NCBI GenBank assembly: GCA_026168455.1
Contig: CM047427.1
Span: forward strand, 10,941,505-11,005,504
Source: Theocolax elegans
Taxonomy: Eukaryota; Arthropoda; Insecta; Hymenoptera; Cerocephalidae
Reading direction: 5' to 3'
Length of the DNA stretch: 64,000 nucleotides
This document shows, one piece after another, positions 23,488 through 35,339 of this stretch (position 1 is its first letter; each line of letters begins with the position of its first letter). Under the pieces are notes generated by a model. The model was not told where the DNA came from. It searched no databases and was given only the letters and a program-made list of their open reading frames with translations. The translations under genes and the position numbers were made by a program.

Positions 23488-26400
23488 ATGAAAGGTACAC
23501 TTGGTGATCATAAGATTTATTCATTATTTTGTACACCTAACCTAGTTGAAATCGAAACGATTTTGTGTCATTCTAACAGTAAAAATTAAATGTATATTAA
23601 AAAGTTTAAAGAAAATGGCTGGTTGCGACCTGTAAAATAGATATTCCAAATCTCGAAACATTAACAAATTTCTCCTAGGATATGTGTACAATAGAAACAG
23701 TGCGGAAACGTGTGAACGAAATTTATTTTCTTTCGTATAATTCATTGATAAGTGGAGGAAAAAGTAAAGTATATTACTTAACAATTTATTATTATTGTTA
23801 GTGACTAATTTTTTTATTCAATTAAAATTAATAAATTTTTGTATTTAATTAAAATTACTTAACTTAATACTTATTAAGTGGAGAAAATATAAATCATTAT
23901 TTTATAATTATTATTATTACTAATAAAATTAAATTTTTATTTTATCTAAATTAAATTATTTTCATTCAACTGAAATCCATAAGTTATTTAAAATTGAATT
24001 ATTTCTATATATTACAACATTTTATTTAAATTGTAAAATATTTTAATTTCAAAACTAAATAGAAAAAACAAATATTGTTAAACAAACGACATTTAAATAA
24101 TTAATCCAAAAGTCGAATAAATATTGTCATTTACTAATTGATATATGCTTTTAATCATCTTCAAAAACACATAAAAATCGTATTCAATTGAAATTTAAGA
24201 AATTTATATTATAATAGCAAACTAAAAATGTAATTACATGTAAATGTAACGTTTATTATATAGAACATTTGTTTTAAGTTTTATATACCTATATATATAT
24301 GTCTCCAAATAAATTAAATTTATAATTCTCTCGTAAATCTATTCTTGTGTAATACATAATTATCATATAATTTTCGTTAAGCAAATCAAGATTATGTAAA
24401 AAAATTTAATCGTCACTTGAAGATAAAAAAGAGTATTATAAATCATTGATTTCACTTTCTCGTTAACGGTAATGCCACTTTATAAAAACAATTTTACGTT
24501 CAATTAATTAATTTTCCGTTACAATAATAATTAATCTCAACTGTAGGATTTAAAATTTTGTATGAGTAAGAATTATTTTAAATGGCAAAAAAAATACATT
24601 TTTTCCATAATTTTTCAGTACGGGTACGGTAATTAATAGTTTATTAAACGTGTAAACCGTGCAATTAAGATTTGATTATTTTTTTTATTTTGATTATTCG
24701 TATCACAGTTACTCTTAAAAAGAGCCGATCAATTATGTAAACCTTATTTTTAATAATAATCGTTAGTATTAAACTTCCTCAAATTTGTTATCTATAACGC
24801 GATTGTGATCTACGATCTATAAATCGATTTTATACATATAATGGTATAAGGCATTCGATGTTACAAGTGTTTAAAACAATTAATAATTACAATAATTAAT
24901 TTTTTTTTATTTGTATTAACTTTTTTAAAAATAATCATATATTAGTGTTTTTTTTTAATTTTTTGGGACCCTCTTTCATATACGATTATTCAAGGTCGTA
25001 GTACGAGATAACACGGTTAAAATTATATCACGTTGATTAAAGTTTGAATCGACAATGTTTAAGAATAAACCGTAGATGTATAATTCTTATAAATTAATAT
25101 TCATTCTACATTGTTAATAATAGTAAAATAAGTTTCTTAATTAAGATAAAAGTACTTGATGTGAGACGGGAATTACATTGCATTTATTATAATTCTAAAA
25201 CGTGATGTATTTCTTAATAGTTCTAAAAATTATATTAATGTACAAACATGCGCAGGGAATGCAATACTTAGGCAATTTTTTTGCATTCTACATTGTCGAC
25301 GTAAAATATCATATTAGATTCGAAATAATTGAAGAGAACATCGGATTACAATATTCTTAGAATATGTTGCCCATATTTATTAATTTTATTATTATCCATA
25401 GTGCTAATTGTTAAGCAGAAGTATTTATTCACTCTAGATAGGCTGTTTTTTTCATATAAATTTCCAAATGCTTTTCAAGATATTTTTCTGTTATTGTGAA
25501 ACGTATTAGATATTCATTGTTTCTTAAAACGTTGTCCCATAATATCTCTTCAATTTACGAAAAAAGTTGTAAATTTAGTAAGAAATTTTTCAAATGTTAA
25601 TAAATAATTATGGCTAAAACTGATTAAACATCCCTAGTAAAAACATAAGAAAACAATTAGGCATCGGTTGACGAAAATTGGAGGTGTTGACCAACGGGTT
25701 CGCCAACATTTATCAAATGACACGTCTTATTCCGTCACATTATAGACGGCTCCATTGGTTAACTGTTGGTTAAATTTTATTTTTGTACATAATTATTTAT
25801 TTTCTTTAATTATCTGAAAATTATTATTTTTATTAAAAGTAAATAAATTATTTTTAAAAAGTATTTATAAAATGCATAATTATTTATAAAAAGTATTTAG
25901 AAATTACATAGTTTATTAATTATATCTTTCAAATTTTAAAGTTAAATCAAATTTACAGATTGATACGATTGACATTGAGTTTTTATTATTTTAAATTTTA
26001 TTAAAAACTAAGCATACATAAGGAATGTATATACAGTTCGCAAGCTAATAGATAAAATAAATTTGACGTTAGAAAACACGTCACTTAAGCACGCTATCGA
26101 ATCCTTCTCTGTTGTAGGTAGCTTTTTTTCTTCCCTCGCAGCAGTTACCACAACTGTTAAAAAAAGAAGTTTTTTTATACTTTATTATTACCTAATTATT
26201 TATATTTTACACTAAAATAATGGTGCAAGTATCGCTTACTTTCCATAAGTTTATAAGACTGTAAGGGCTGCAGTTGATCCTTTGGATTTTCTTTATCCCT
26301 CGATCTTCTTGTTGCTGCGTATCCCATTGCAAGCTCCGTCGTCATAAAGAATTTAACATATGCAAAAATGATTTGGAGATGACTATTTAAATACTTATTA

Positions 26401-28392
26401 GTGTTAGACACATTCTGCAAAACTTTTTTAATTTTTTTTCTGTCTCTGTATATTTTGGAGTGACGTTTGCTTTCCATTTGTAAATGGATATACAGCAACT
26501 TTCTTCTACACAATTTTAAAATACAAATGATCAAACAATTTGCCGTGTAACTTTATACTATACTTCTATATATATACACTACAATGAACCATAACCTATA
26601 AAGCAAATCAAGTTGTTGTTAAAATATATGTTTTTAAATTGAGTTGTTAATATATATAGTTTTAGTCATAATTTTATAATCAATTTTAAATTATATAGTG
26701 AGAAAGTGTAAAAATTTAATAAACTTTGATTGTAAATTTTTTTTTTTTTTTTTAGTCTTTACTTACTCTTTACTCTTTTTTTACCGGTACGGTTGGTTAA
26801 GTGTTGGTTAATATTTTTATTAAGCGTTAGTTCAAGAAATTACTCAACAATTACTTGGACGACCATTTTCGTTGGTTTATTTTTTACTAGAGATAGACAT
26901 TTTATTATTAAACGAAGGTCAATAAACTATAAATTTATAAATTATGAAGATATTTTATGTAAATAAGGTACAGAGTATAAAAATTAAATAAGGCAGCATC
27001 TTAATAAATCCAAAGCAAATATATAATTATCGAAAAAGGTATTAAAATAGTAAATATAATTGTATGAAACCGACACGGTGGCGGAGTGGCGGAAACGCAC
27101 CTCGGCCGGTCATGAAAGTTAAGCAGCACCGAGCGCGGTTGGCACTTGGATGGGTGACCATTCTCGGGCTTAGCTTAAATGATCGGTTAGGTGTTTTTTC
27201 ACATTCCACAACGTGAGCGGGAGGTGTGAGGCATTCGGTTTCGGTGTTAAAGTCTACGCAATGTGACCTTACCACCCAAACAGAATTGTTCTCGAATACA
27301 CCGCCCTTCTCGGAGGAGGTTTTCCTAAATGGCATTTATCCCAACGGGTTTGGCCACAGGTTTTCCCTCTCTCCACGGGCATAACCCCGGGCAAATGCGA
27401 GAAGATGGGGTAAAGAGGGGGTAAAAATTGGAAATGGAATGAAATGGAATAATAAAGGTGTAGGGGATACGTAAAAACCTGTAAAAAGGTGTACGTGGAA
27501 ACTACCAAAATTTTAAAAAAAAAAAATTGTATGAGAAAAAAAGTGTATTTAGTGATATGGTTGTGCTGTAGTGAAAAGTGCTAATATTACAAGTTTTTTT
27601 TACTGTTTGTCATTTTAAAATAAAATATAAAAATATCTGTAGTATTTCTGATACGTTGTGCTACCTCTCCTCCATCATTGTTATATATTAAATATACTAA
27701 CACTTAGAAAAAACAGTAGATAGTCAATATCATATTCTCGAAACCTTACCATTTAGTGGAATAAATGTTTAAACATTTCTTTATTAGTTATGCCTTTCTA
27801 GTTTTTGGTTAAAAATCGTGTCTTAAATGCTTTTGTTTATTCTAGTACATAACAAAAAGATATATAAATATATTATATAATAAAATATGTCCTAAAAGTA
27901 TCTCATTACTAATTCTTATTCACTTTGTTTTCAGTACTTCTGAGTTTGGCACTGTTCGGCCTACTAGCCGTCACGTCGCGAGCATCGGAATGCCCATCCG
28001 AAGGTGAAAACGTGGTGCTACCAAATCCCGAGAAATGCTCAACGTACTACATCTGCAAAAAGGGCATCAAAATTCTGACCAATTGTCCAACTGGTTTACA
28101 CTTCGATCCGATCAAGTTAACTTGCGATTATCCAAAACAAGCCGGTTGCGAGAAAAATACGCCCGAGGAACCAGAAAAACCGGAAGTACCGGAAGTACCA
28201 GCTTCGATCGTTTGTCCGCCCCAGCAAAGTGTCGAGGAGAACATTTTGATACCAAATCCTAAAGATTGCCGAACCTTCTATCACTGCAGCAATGGTGTGC
28301 CGCATTTGAAGAAATGCCCTAACGGTTTACATTTCAATCCCCGGAAGGAATTTTGCGACTGGCCATCTGAAGCTAAATGCGTCGAAAACTAG
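23488..28392 (+). CDS. Secreted peritrophin-like protein, two chitin-binding domains
   Basis: Exon 1 is only ATGAAAG (23488-23494) before a GTACAC donor. Exon 2 is 27935-28392 after TTTGTTTTCAG. Joined in phase they give 154 residues. MKVLLSLALFGLLAVTSRAS is a signal peptide. Two type-2 chitin-binding (CBM14/peritrophin-A) domains follow, at residues 22-74 and 96-151, with Cys spacing 14-5-9-12-7 and 17-5-9-12-7. They are joined by an acidic Pro/Glu linker. Such proteins bind chitin in peritrophic matrix or cuticle; the tissue cannot be told here. The seven-base exon was found from the downstream frame, a TATA box and the identical design of the neighbour at 30109. AATAAA at 28435 is a likely poly(A) signal. 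The 4.4-kb intron carries a full SINE and another repeat element. Confidence 0.9.
25634..26890. mobile_element. Possible 1.26-kb element with CTAGTAAAAA ends
   Basis: CTAGTAAAAACATAAG at the left faces TTTATTTTTTACTAG at the right, and GACGAAAATTGG just inside the left end faces CCATTTTCGTTGG. Both ends also carry GGTTAACTGTTGGTTAA / GGTTAAGTGTTGGTTAA type motifs. It lies in the first peritrophin intron. Pairing is limited to the ends, so the boundaries are tentative. Confidence 0.45.
26196..26345 (-). pseudogene. Possible captured exon, unknown product
   Basis: On the minus strand MTTELAMGYAATRRSRDKEN... is of balanced composition for about 34 codons, then meets a good donor (GAAA|GTAAGC, about 26247). 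The rest of the ORF is AT-rich and not convincing. It sits inside the inverted-repeat interval 25634-26890 and on the strand opposite to the host gene. It may be a host fragment carried by a transposon, or chance. Confidence 0.2.
27068..27524 (+). mobile_element. 5S-rRNA-derived SINE (SINE3 type), complete
   Basis: 27106-27170 closely resembles the internal promoter half of 5S rRNA: GTTAAGCAGCACCGAGCGCG, then CACTTGGATGGGTGACC, which hold the A box and C box. A ~35-bp leader precedes it and a ~340-bp unrelated body follows, ending in an A run of about 12. The insertion is bounded by a perfect 10-bp duplication, AATTGTATGA, at 27058-27067 and 27525-27534. That shows LINE-type retrotransposition and gives exact ends. 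It lies in the intron of the first peritrophin gene, in the sense orientation. Confidence 0.88.
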
Positions 28393-28440
28393 ATTTATTT
28401 AATACATATATACTTATCTCTATTTAGTTTAATGAATAAA

Positions 28441-30029
28441 AAGTATCTTTATGTCGTTTTTTTAAAATGAGTCTATTTTAATTTCAAACTCGAAATTGCA
28501 TTTTTTTTATAAAAAAAAATATACATATAGAATATTAAGGAGGATCAATCAGTACATGAAACAATTGATAAGTATTTGAATTGATAATATGTGTTACAAA
28601 CGAGGAGATAATTTTTTTCCACTAGAAATGATTTGAGATAAATTAAATATCATTTTTACATGTAACTTATATGGGATAGCCGTAGAATTTGATTCTTAGA
28701 CAAGTGATAAACAAACATAAAATATATAATATTTCCAAAAAATTAAAGACGCTAAGAATTATTATGATCCAAAAGTAAATATAGATGAAGAATCGACATG
28801 AAATAAAAATTTAAAAAAAAAATCGTAAAAACGACCATGATTCTTAGATAGAAATATAAATAATTTTTTAAGTATAAAATAGTAATTTTTAAAATATGGG
28901 TATAGAAAATTGCTTGTTTCCAGCTATAAAATACCTATTTTTTATCTCAATCCATTAAAATAGATAAATTTCTACTAGTTTGGAAAATTCGAAGTAAATA
29001 CATATACTCACATAACAACTGCGACAGCTTTAGTTTCTTAATCTTCGAACAAATTTTGCTTTTCCTTTCTATATACAATAAGCGTATGAGATAAATGGTT
29101 TAATAACAATTACTATACTTTAGAGTAAGGTTGTAATATTCATTTTATAATTCAGGCTTATATAATGAACCAAGAAATGATTTATTAAATGTTTTATTAC
29201 TGAAATAAAACTGATTGCATTTTTCACTTATTTCTATTCAAATCGAACTATTTACAATCTATTAAATCGTTTCGATGTCTACTAGGGAATGTATGTATTT
29301 TATACCAAGAAATAGTATAAATGTATATAATTTTCTGACATTACTAAATTGTCTAAAATATCGGTAATGAACCTCCTTCGTAAATAGATTAAACGAAACG
29401 ATTTTTTCCATTCTTTTCTAGCAATTTCCAAACGAAATCGTCTGTTTAAAAAATGAATACAGTCTAATTTGTATTTGTTTCTGCTTGTATCCTACAAGTT
29501 CTACAAGTCATCTTATACATGATATTTAAATATCTGTAGTAAACAAGCTGATATTCTACATATTATAAATTCTGTACATGAATATTCAAACTTGAACATT
29601 TTGAGATCGCTTTAAATACCAATTAACGATACTTTCATGAACTATTCCAAATCTAACGAATGGTTAGGTAAATTAGAAAAAAATTGTTTTACTTAACACT
29701 TACTTAAACAATATAAACTGAATAACTTATATTTAATGTGTTTCCCCTTCTCAACACGGTTTAAATTCCACGCTACGCATAGATGTTAATCTATAAGTAA
29801 AAATTTGGGAGGGGGGGGGGCTAGTTAGCTGTATATAATGGCTCTCGCGCCTATACTTGCGTCAGGCGCTATCGCGTCTTTTGATACACAAATTGAATTT
29901 CGATGTTACTTTTTTTAAAGGAAACGTATGTATACCCAATACCAACTAATCTTTGATGATATTATTTTTAACGTAACACGATTTTAAGATTGTACAATCA
30001 AACGTAAGATTAATATCTATGTATTCTTC
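28441..30029. other. Spacer between the two peritrophin genes
   Basis: AT-rich; no third chitin-binding domain or ATGAAAG-type exon was seen. A run of ten G at 29811-29820 stands out. The 29820-29900 patch (GGCTCTCGCGCC, GCGTCAGGCGCTATCGCG) is CpG-rich and lies about 150 bp before the TATA box of the second gene. Confidence 0.5.
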
Positions 30030-30037
30030 TATAAAAG
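30030..30037 (+). promoter_or_regulatory. TATA box, second peritrophin gene
   Basis: TATAAAAG followed by GAG, 79 bp before the ATGAAAG start exon; nearly the same spacing as in the first gene (75 bp). Confidence 0.7.
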
Positions 30038-30108
30038 GAGGTTAAATTGTTGCGTATGGGTTTAGTATTATTTTTGAAGAAGAAAACACACAACATCTTT
30101 CATTCGTG

Positions 30109-30873
30109 ATGAAAGGTAATTTTGTTTACAAGTAAATCGGTTTAGAAACTTGAATTATTATCAAAAGATTTTTTGTAAATAGTAATCTTCTCATCTTCTC
30201 AAAATTATAAAAATTAATACTTTATATAAATATTTCCATGGAAATGTACGTCGTACATGATTTTACTGTCAAGCAATTCAAATTTTACTTTCGAGTAATC
30301 GATTGTGGTTGTATATATCTTTAAAAAAATATAATTAAATTTTCGTTTCAGATATGCTGTTTCAATGGAATCATGTACAATGATTACGAAAGACGTAAAC
30401 GCTTACGTTCACGGAAGAAACTTATAATTATTTTGCGTAATTACTTACATATGTATACATACGTTTCATTTAGAAATATAACCGTAGCAAAACGCGAGAT
30501 TAAAAAAAAATTTGTTTTCTACATTTCAGTGATCATCTTACTGTTGATAATCTGCGTAACAGTTGGGATAACCTACGCAATTCTGGATAATACCCGAAAT
30601 GTCGAATCCGAAGATGCTCGTTTACCTGGGAAAAAAATCAAATGTCCATGGCCACCGACTTCAAAGGACGTTTTGTTACCAAATCCAGAGAACTGCACGA
30701 CGTATTTCCACTGTAATTTTGGGCATCCCGTGCTGAAAATTTGCCCGGCGAAATTGCACTTCAACCCGAAGAAAAATTATTGCGACTGGCCGTGGAAAGC
30801 CGGTTGCGATCCTGCTTACGATCCGAAAAACAATCCGACCACCGAAACGCCCGATGTTTGTTTAGAAGATTAA
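30109..30873 (+). CDS. Secreted single-domain peritrophin-like protein
   Basis: Exon 1 is ATGAAAG (30109-30115) before a GTAATT donor. Exon 2 is 30530-30873 after TTCTACATTTCAG. The product is 116 residues. MKVIILLLIICVTVGITYA is a signal peptide. One type-2 chitin-binding domain spans residues 41-95 with Cys spacing 16-5-9-12-7 and the aromatic NPKKNYCDWPWKAGC end. A short Asn/Pro/Thr tail contains one extra cysteine (VCLED end) with no evident partner. An ORF reading upstream of 30530 in the same frame is the translated intron, not protein; the TATA box and shared exon design support the short start. The first gene's second domain is its nearest relative, suggesting duplication with loss or gain of a domain. 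AATAAA near 31120 may be the poly(A) signal. Confidence 0.88.
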
Positions 30874-31284
30874 TGTAACGTATACACGCGCGTGTGTAAC
30901 TTTGTCAAAGTCGTAGTGACGTAAGTGAATGATAAAAACTATAAGTATTATGTGTTAACGGCGATTAATGTACCTGTATTAGGTCTAGTAAGTTAAATTA
31001 AGGTAATTTTATTGTTTTTATAAGACTTTTGTTATTGTGACACTTGATTGTAATTATTTAAGTGCGAAATTGTATATATCGTTAAGTGGAGACTTACGTT
31101 TTTCTCTGTCGATTAGATAAATAAATTTGGTATTTATCAGATAAAACACTTGTTGCGCAAATGTCGTCTTAATTATAATCTGAATGATCTATTTTTCATT
31201 GATTCCCCGATTTAAAAAACGATATACAATTTTGTATTTTTTTTTTACTAAAAATTACAAATATTTAATTTGTTATTTGTACAT

Positions 31285-31470
31285 ATTGTATTATTTTAAC
31301 GTCACTCTTTTTATGATCCCAATTTGGTGCTAATCACCGACAGAGGGCATCCGATGTCTTTGTTAAGAAAAAATTTGTAAAATACATTTGCTCAGTGGTG
31401 GTTCTATCGATCGGTAGAGACCGGAAATCAAACTCGGGAGCTCCAGATTACGAGCCGAACCCTCTAAAGA
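31285..31470 (-). repeat. tRNA-derived SINE, diverged copy
   Basis: Same order as the full copy at 43930-44141: AACGTCACTCTTTTTATG, GTGCTAATCACCGAC, then a degraded B box (AATCAAACTCGGGAGCTCCAGATTACGAGCC). Many substitutions, so older than the copy at 43930. Confidence 0.75.
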
Positions 31471-31488
31471 AAAAGTAAATCGAAATGC

Positions 31489-31637
31489 TCTGGTTGAAAT
31501 CTGATCATAAATGTAACGTTTTTAAGCCAAAAAATGGGCAAATGTCATAAAATATCGAATAAAAGCCCTGCAATTATATAATGGAGAAATTAAAGTTTTA
31601 TTTAGGTTTCAAAAATGTTAAATTTATACTATAGAGT
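31489..31637. mobile_element. Decayed copy of the CCAGTAGAAAT MITE
   Basis: TGGTTGAAATCTGATCATAA, then AAAATGGGCAAATGTCATAAA and an AATTTATACTATAG end parallel 17911-18046. The ends are mutated. Confidence 0.55.
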
Positions 31638-32900
31638 GATGATAGTGTTTTTTAACACTGATTATAAAATCAAAGTAAGAAAAGCCGACTTCTACGTTAA
31701 TCGAATGTTTTAATCGAATGTTTTAATCGAATGTAATTATGATTTTTATTTTTAAAAATAATACGCGTATTTCAATTATTGCCAAAAATTATATTATGTA
31801 AAGTTTTAGTAAATCGTGTTTAATTAAACAGATTGAAAATTACAAGTTCGAATTTTACATGTTAGAATGTAATTCAAAGCAAGTATATAAACATTTAAGG
31901 GTATATATTTTTCAAATTTCACGCGCTTGAAATTATCGACTGAAAGTTGGTATTTTTACAAAAATAAATAAGATAATTATAATATATTCATATTACATGA
32001 AATATTGACATTTACTTACAAAGACATTATTTTCCAATCGATCATTCGTAACCTTCGACACTGCTCTTTTACATTGAAGTCTGGGGTATAAACAGAAAAT
32101 TTGTCGACTAACATTGCGCTTCTTATCATTATTCGTTTTATTCTTTTGATTAATTATTAAAAATTATACAGCCGTGAACAATGATCGATACGTCAGTAAA
32201 TATCAAAACGTATTCATATTATGCGTCCACATAGGGTGCAAAAAACAATTAACACACATAATATACCATCAGCTCAATTGACGACGTAATCATTTATTTT
32301 GCTTATCCTTTTATAAAAAAAAACTAAAATACAAAACTACGAAACGCTACATGTTGGAGGAATTTTGACAAAATATTATACGCAAAGCAGAATGTCACAT
32401 TAATATAATACAATATAATATAATTAAATCAATCTTGAAAAGATGCTGCTCCAGTAAAAATGAATTCCGTTTCTTAATTATAAAATACATATTTTGAATA
32501 GATATAGAACTACTGCTTCATGTTATTTGTTAATTTACAAACTAGTTTTATCGTTTCAAAAGTTGGTTTTCATATCGATTAAGTCAAAACCGAAAGAAAA
32601 AAGCTATTAGAACGGGATTCAAAATGTTTTTAGCGATTTCTTTTTTTATATATTAAAAAATTGACATATCAAGAGGTTGTTTCGAAGGAAGGAAATATGC
32701 TCAGTAAGAAATTTAGATTTTAGAAAGCCATATAAGCATGAGAAACTGAATTAAAATAGCTATTTTCTAGCAAAATGGCCAATTTTAAATAGACTGATAC
32801 TTCTATTAGAGAAGATATTTTTTAAAACGTGAAAAATGTAAGTGATTGTAATAATAATTTATGTTAATAAAAGACACTTTTGAACTTAGACCATCAAAAG
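31638..32900. other. AT-rich region, no gene seen
   Basis: No coding frame; a three-fold ATCGAATGTTTTA/ATCGAATGTAATT repeat at about 31698-31738 is the only local structure noted. Confidence 0.5.
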
Positions 32901-32909
32901 CTTTGGAAG

Positions 32910-33017
32910 AGCTATTTTCAACAAGTGCTTTCTTAACAAAGACATCGTATGACCAATGTCGCTGATTAGCTCCGATTTGTGAGCATAAAAAGGCGACGTT
33001 AAAATAATAAAAAAAAG
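32910..33017 (+). repeat. tRNA-derived SINE, 5'-truncated copy
   Basis: ATTTTCAACAAGTGCTTTCT, ATCGTATGACC, GTCGCTGATTAGC and AAAAAGGCGACGTTAAAATA match the 3' half of the SINE at 43930-44141 in the plus orientation, ending in an A run. The tRNA-related head is missing. Confidence 0.75.
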
Positions 33018-35080
33018 CTTTCTAAAGCGAATTAAGAAAATTATGAAGTTATGATACCTTGTTAATAAGAAAAATCATATATTTTAACCTATTAACAGAC
33101 CATTTTTTCTAGCAATTTCCAAACAAAGTCGTCCATTTCAAATAAACAGATTGCTTCTACTATACGGTAGAGTATTATACGTTATTGTTATAACAAAAAT
33201 TATATAATTCTTTTACTATATTTTATTTAATTTTTTAACAGAATATATAATAATGCCATACAATAACATTCAAAAAGTTCGCGCGTTTATAGGTTTTAAA
33301 TTTTAAAAACGCGGGAAATTTGAATTGTTTCTTTATTTGTGAGATTTATACGAAATATCTACCTATACATAAGAAAAACATTACAACTAAAAATTAAACC
33401 TTAATAATAACTCAAAATTTAAAAAAAATGTCGTTTAAAAGAAATGTAAACTAAAAGCGAGGCAAATACCTATAGGTACACCCGATAACAGGAAGGCAAA
33501 CGAAATTATATATCACCGAGATTCAGGATAATCTTTTCGATTCATTGAACCTCCAGCACACGTACGAGGACACAGAGTGTATCGCATACATCACTCGTCT
33601 GTGTACATATATACATATATGCAGTCCTTACAAAATATTCAGTACCTATCCATCCGAGTAGTACGCGCAGACGAATTTCACCACACACACACATATGTTC
33701 ATTTTTCTCAACTCGTATAAGAAAAAGTCAGAAAATAACTATACGGTCGATAAAACGCTTGTATACATACAAATAAAAATAAAGATGACGCGTCGTCTGT
33801 TTAAATTATTATTGTTAAGTAAATAAAATTCAGCTTTTTAATAAAAAATCTTGTTTTTCATTTGAAGAGTCTAGATATATACCGATTGAATATTTAAATA
33901 AATAATTATTATTATATCAAATAAGAATTTTAGTCGACATCTCTGCAGCATAATAATTTTCGTATTTATATATTATGTTATTGGGATAACATAGTATGTA
34001 TGCCAATTCGGCTTCCCATTATCGCGATAACAATCTAATATACGTTCAACAGTAATGGAAAAAAATGTTAAAAAAATTTTGAAATTTCAATGAATAAAAC
34101 AGCCTCGGCTGGTGTTTGAATAATTGTTATAGTTGCTTGAAAATAAAGATTTTAAAAAATGTTCTACAGGAATTTTATTTTCAAGGTTTTGTTAAAAACT
34201 TTTATATGGAAGTTTCAGAAACCCATTAGTTATAGTAAACCATCTAAATATCCGATGGGCTGGGCACTTGTAAAATACACTGGGGATCGATGAACCAAAA
34301 ATGAATTGTTGTATAGAGTTATAGTTGTATAGATTCAAAATTTAATATTCAGTACAGCAATATTAATTTATTTTATTTTATTTTTTAATATTTTAAGTTA
34401 AAAAAAGAAGCCATTTATTTTAATTACTTTTTTTAATAACTTAAAAGAAAGCTATGCAAAATGACTTGCTATACAGTGTTTTAATATTAAAATGTGAGGT
34501 AATGCAGAAACCTGCAATTATAAAAAATTGATAAAACTTAATTGGACATTTAAATTTTAGTATCCAATGCACTTTTCGATAACTTATTATAGGAATATAA
34601 TGACCATCGGAAATATATATTTAGACGCGTTATTGTGAAAAAATTGCACCTTTCACTGGAAATTTTAACAAAACTTATGCACACAGGAAAAATGTTTAAT
34701 TAAAAATGACTATACTTTAACAAAGGTGGGACAAACTACCAAAATAAGAAAACTTTACTATCGATCCTAAATGTATATTTTAACAGCTTGTCCCTTTTTT
34801 GCTAAAAAGTATAGTAATTTTTAATCCAACAATTTCTCTATTAACGTACATATATCTTAATTTCAAATATCTGACAAGTAGTTTTTAGAAAATACATTTT
34901 TTGTCCATTCTCATAATTATTTTTAAACAATTCAAACAATATAGTTAATCCTTTAAATTTTCGATCAGTATGTATCTACCCCCGTTAAAAAAATTATACG
35001 TGTACGTCTACATAGTCATCATCCTCTGAAAAAAAAAATTGGAGTTAAGGATCTCCAAGTGTAAAGCCGCAAATTGCAGT
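33018..35080. other. AT-rich region with a small CpG patch
   Basis: 33480-33720 is CpG-richer (ACACGTACGAGGACACAG, CACTCGTCTGTGTAC) and could be regulatory. No gene is visible. A palindromic repeat lies at 34681-34856. Confidence 0.45.
34681..34856. repeat. Possible relative of the CACTGAG MITEs
   Basis: ACACAGGAAAAATG at the left, ATTAAAAATGACTATACTTT facing AAGTATAGTAATTTTTAAT, and a CAATTTCTCTATT right end. It has the same layout as the TA-flanked MITEs but with degraded ends. Confidence 0.45.
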
Positions 35081-35335
35081 AACACAAGTATATAAACCGC
35101 CAGTCGAATTCTCACTTTGACTTTCTCTCCTCGTTTAGGAAGCCCCCCCAGCGCGTTAAAGGGGAGAACGAAAATGAAGGTATCTTGCAAAGTGGATAAT
35201 ACACACCGAACTCTGGTGAGTGTGAGACTGTTGGATCGGGCCAGCCAATAAGCGAGCAATGTAACCGCGCGTGCGTATCGCGGTCTACTCACACCCACCC
35301 ACACGTACACAGCCATCCGTACAGTTGGTTTCATA
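35080..35335. promoter_or_regulatory. GC-rich promoter-like island
   Basis: Contrasts sharply with its AT-rich surroundings: GCCCCCCCAGCGCG, GTGTGAGACTGTTGGATCGGGCC, ACCGCGCGTGCGTATCGCGG, CACCCACCCACACGTACAC. The 108-codon minus-strand ORF here has no family features. It may be a promoter or non-coding first exon. Confidence 0.35.
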
Positions 35336-35339
35336 AATT

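Noticed and set aside
27106..27170. Functional 5S rRNA gene
   Set aside because: Only the promoter half of 5S is present, joined to unrelated sequence with an A tail and target duplication.
27925..27934. Start of the first peritrophin at 27925
   Set aside because: There is no ATG; these bases are the pyrimidine tract and AG of the intron acceptor.
30373..30529. N-terminal extension of the second peritrophin from 30373
   Set aside because: The segment is AT-rich, Lys/Arg/Tyr-rich and ends in a consensus acceptor at 30529. The ATGAAAG exon plus signal peptide gives a normal secreted protein.
35008..35334. 108-codon minus-strand ORF in a GC-rich island
   Set aside because: Open mainly because the island is GC-rich; no domain or signal is recognisable, and a regulatory explanation fits better.
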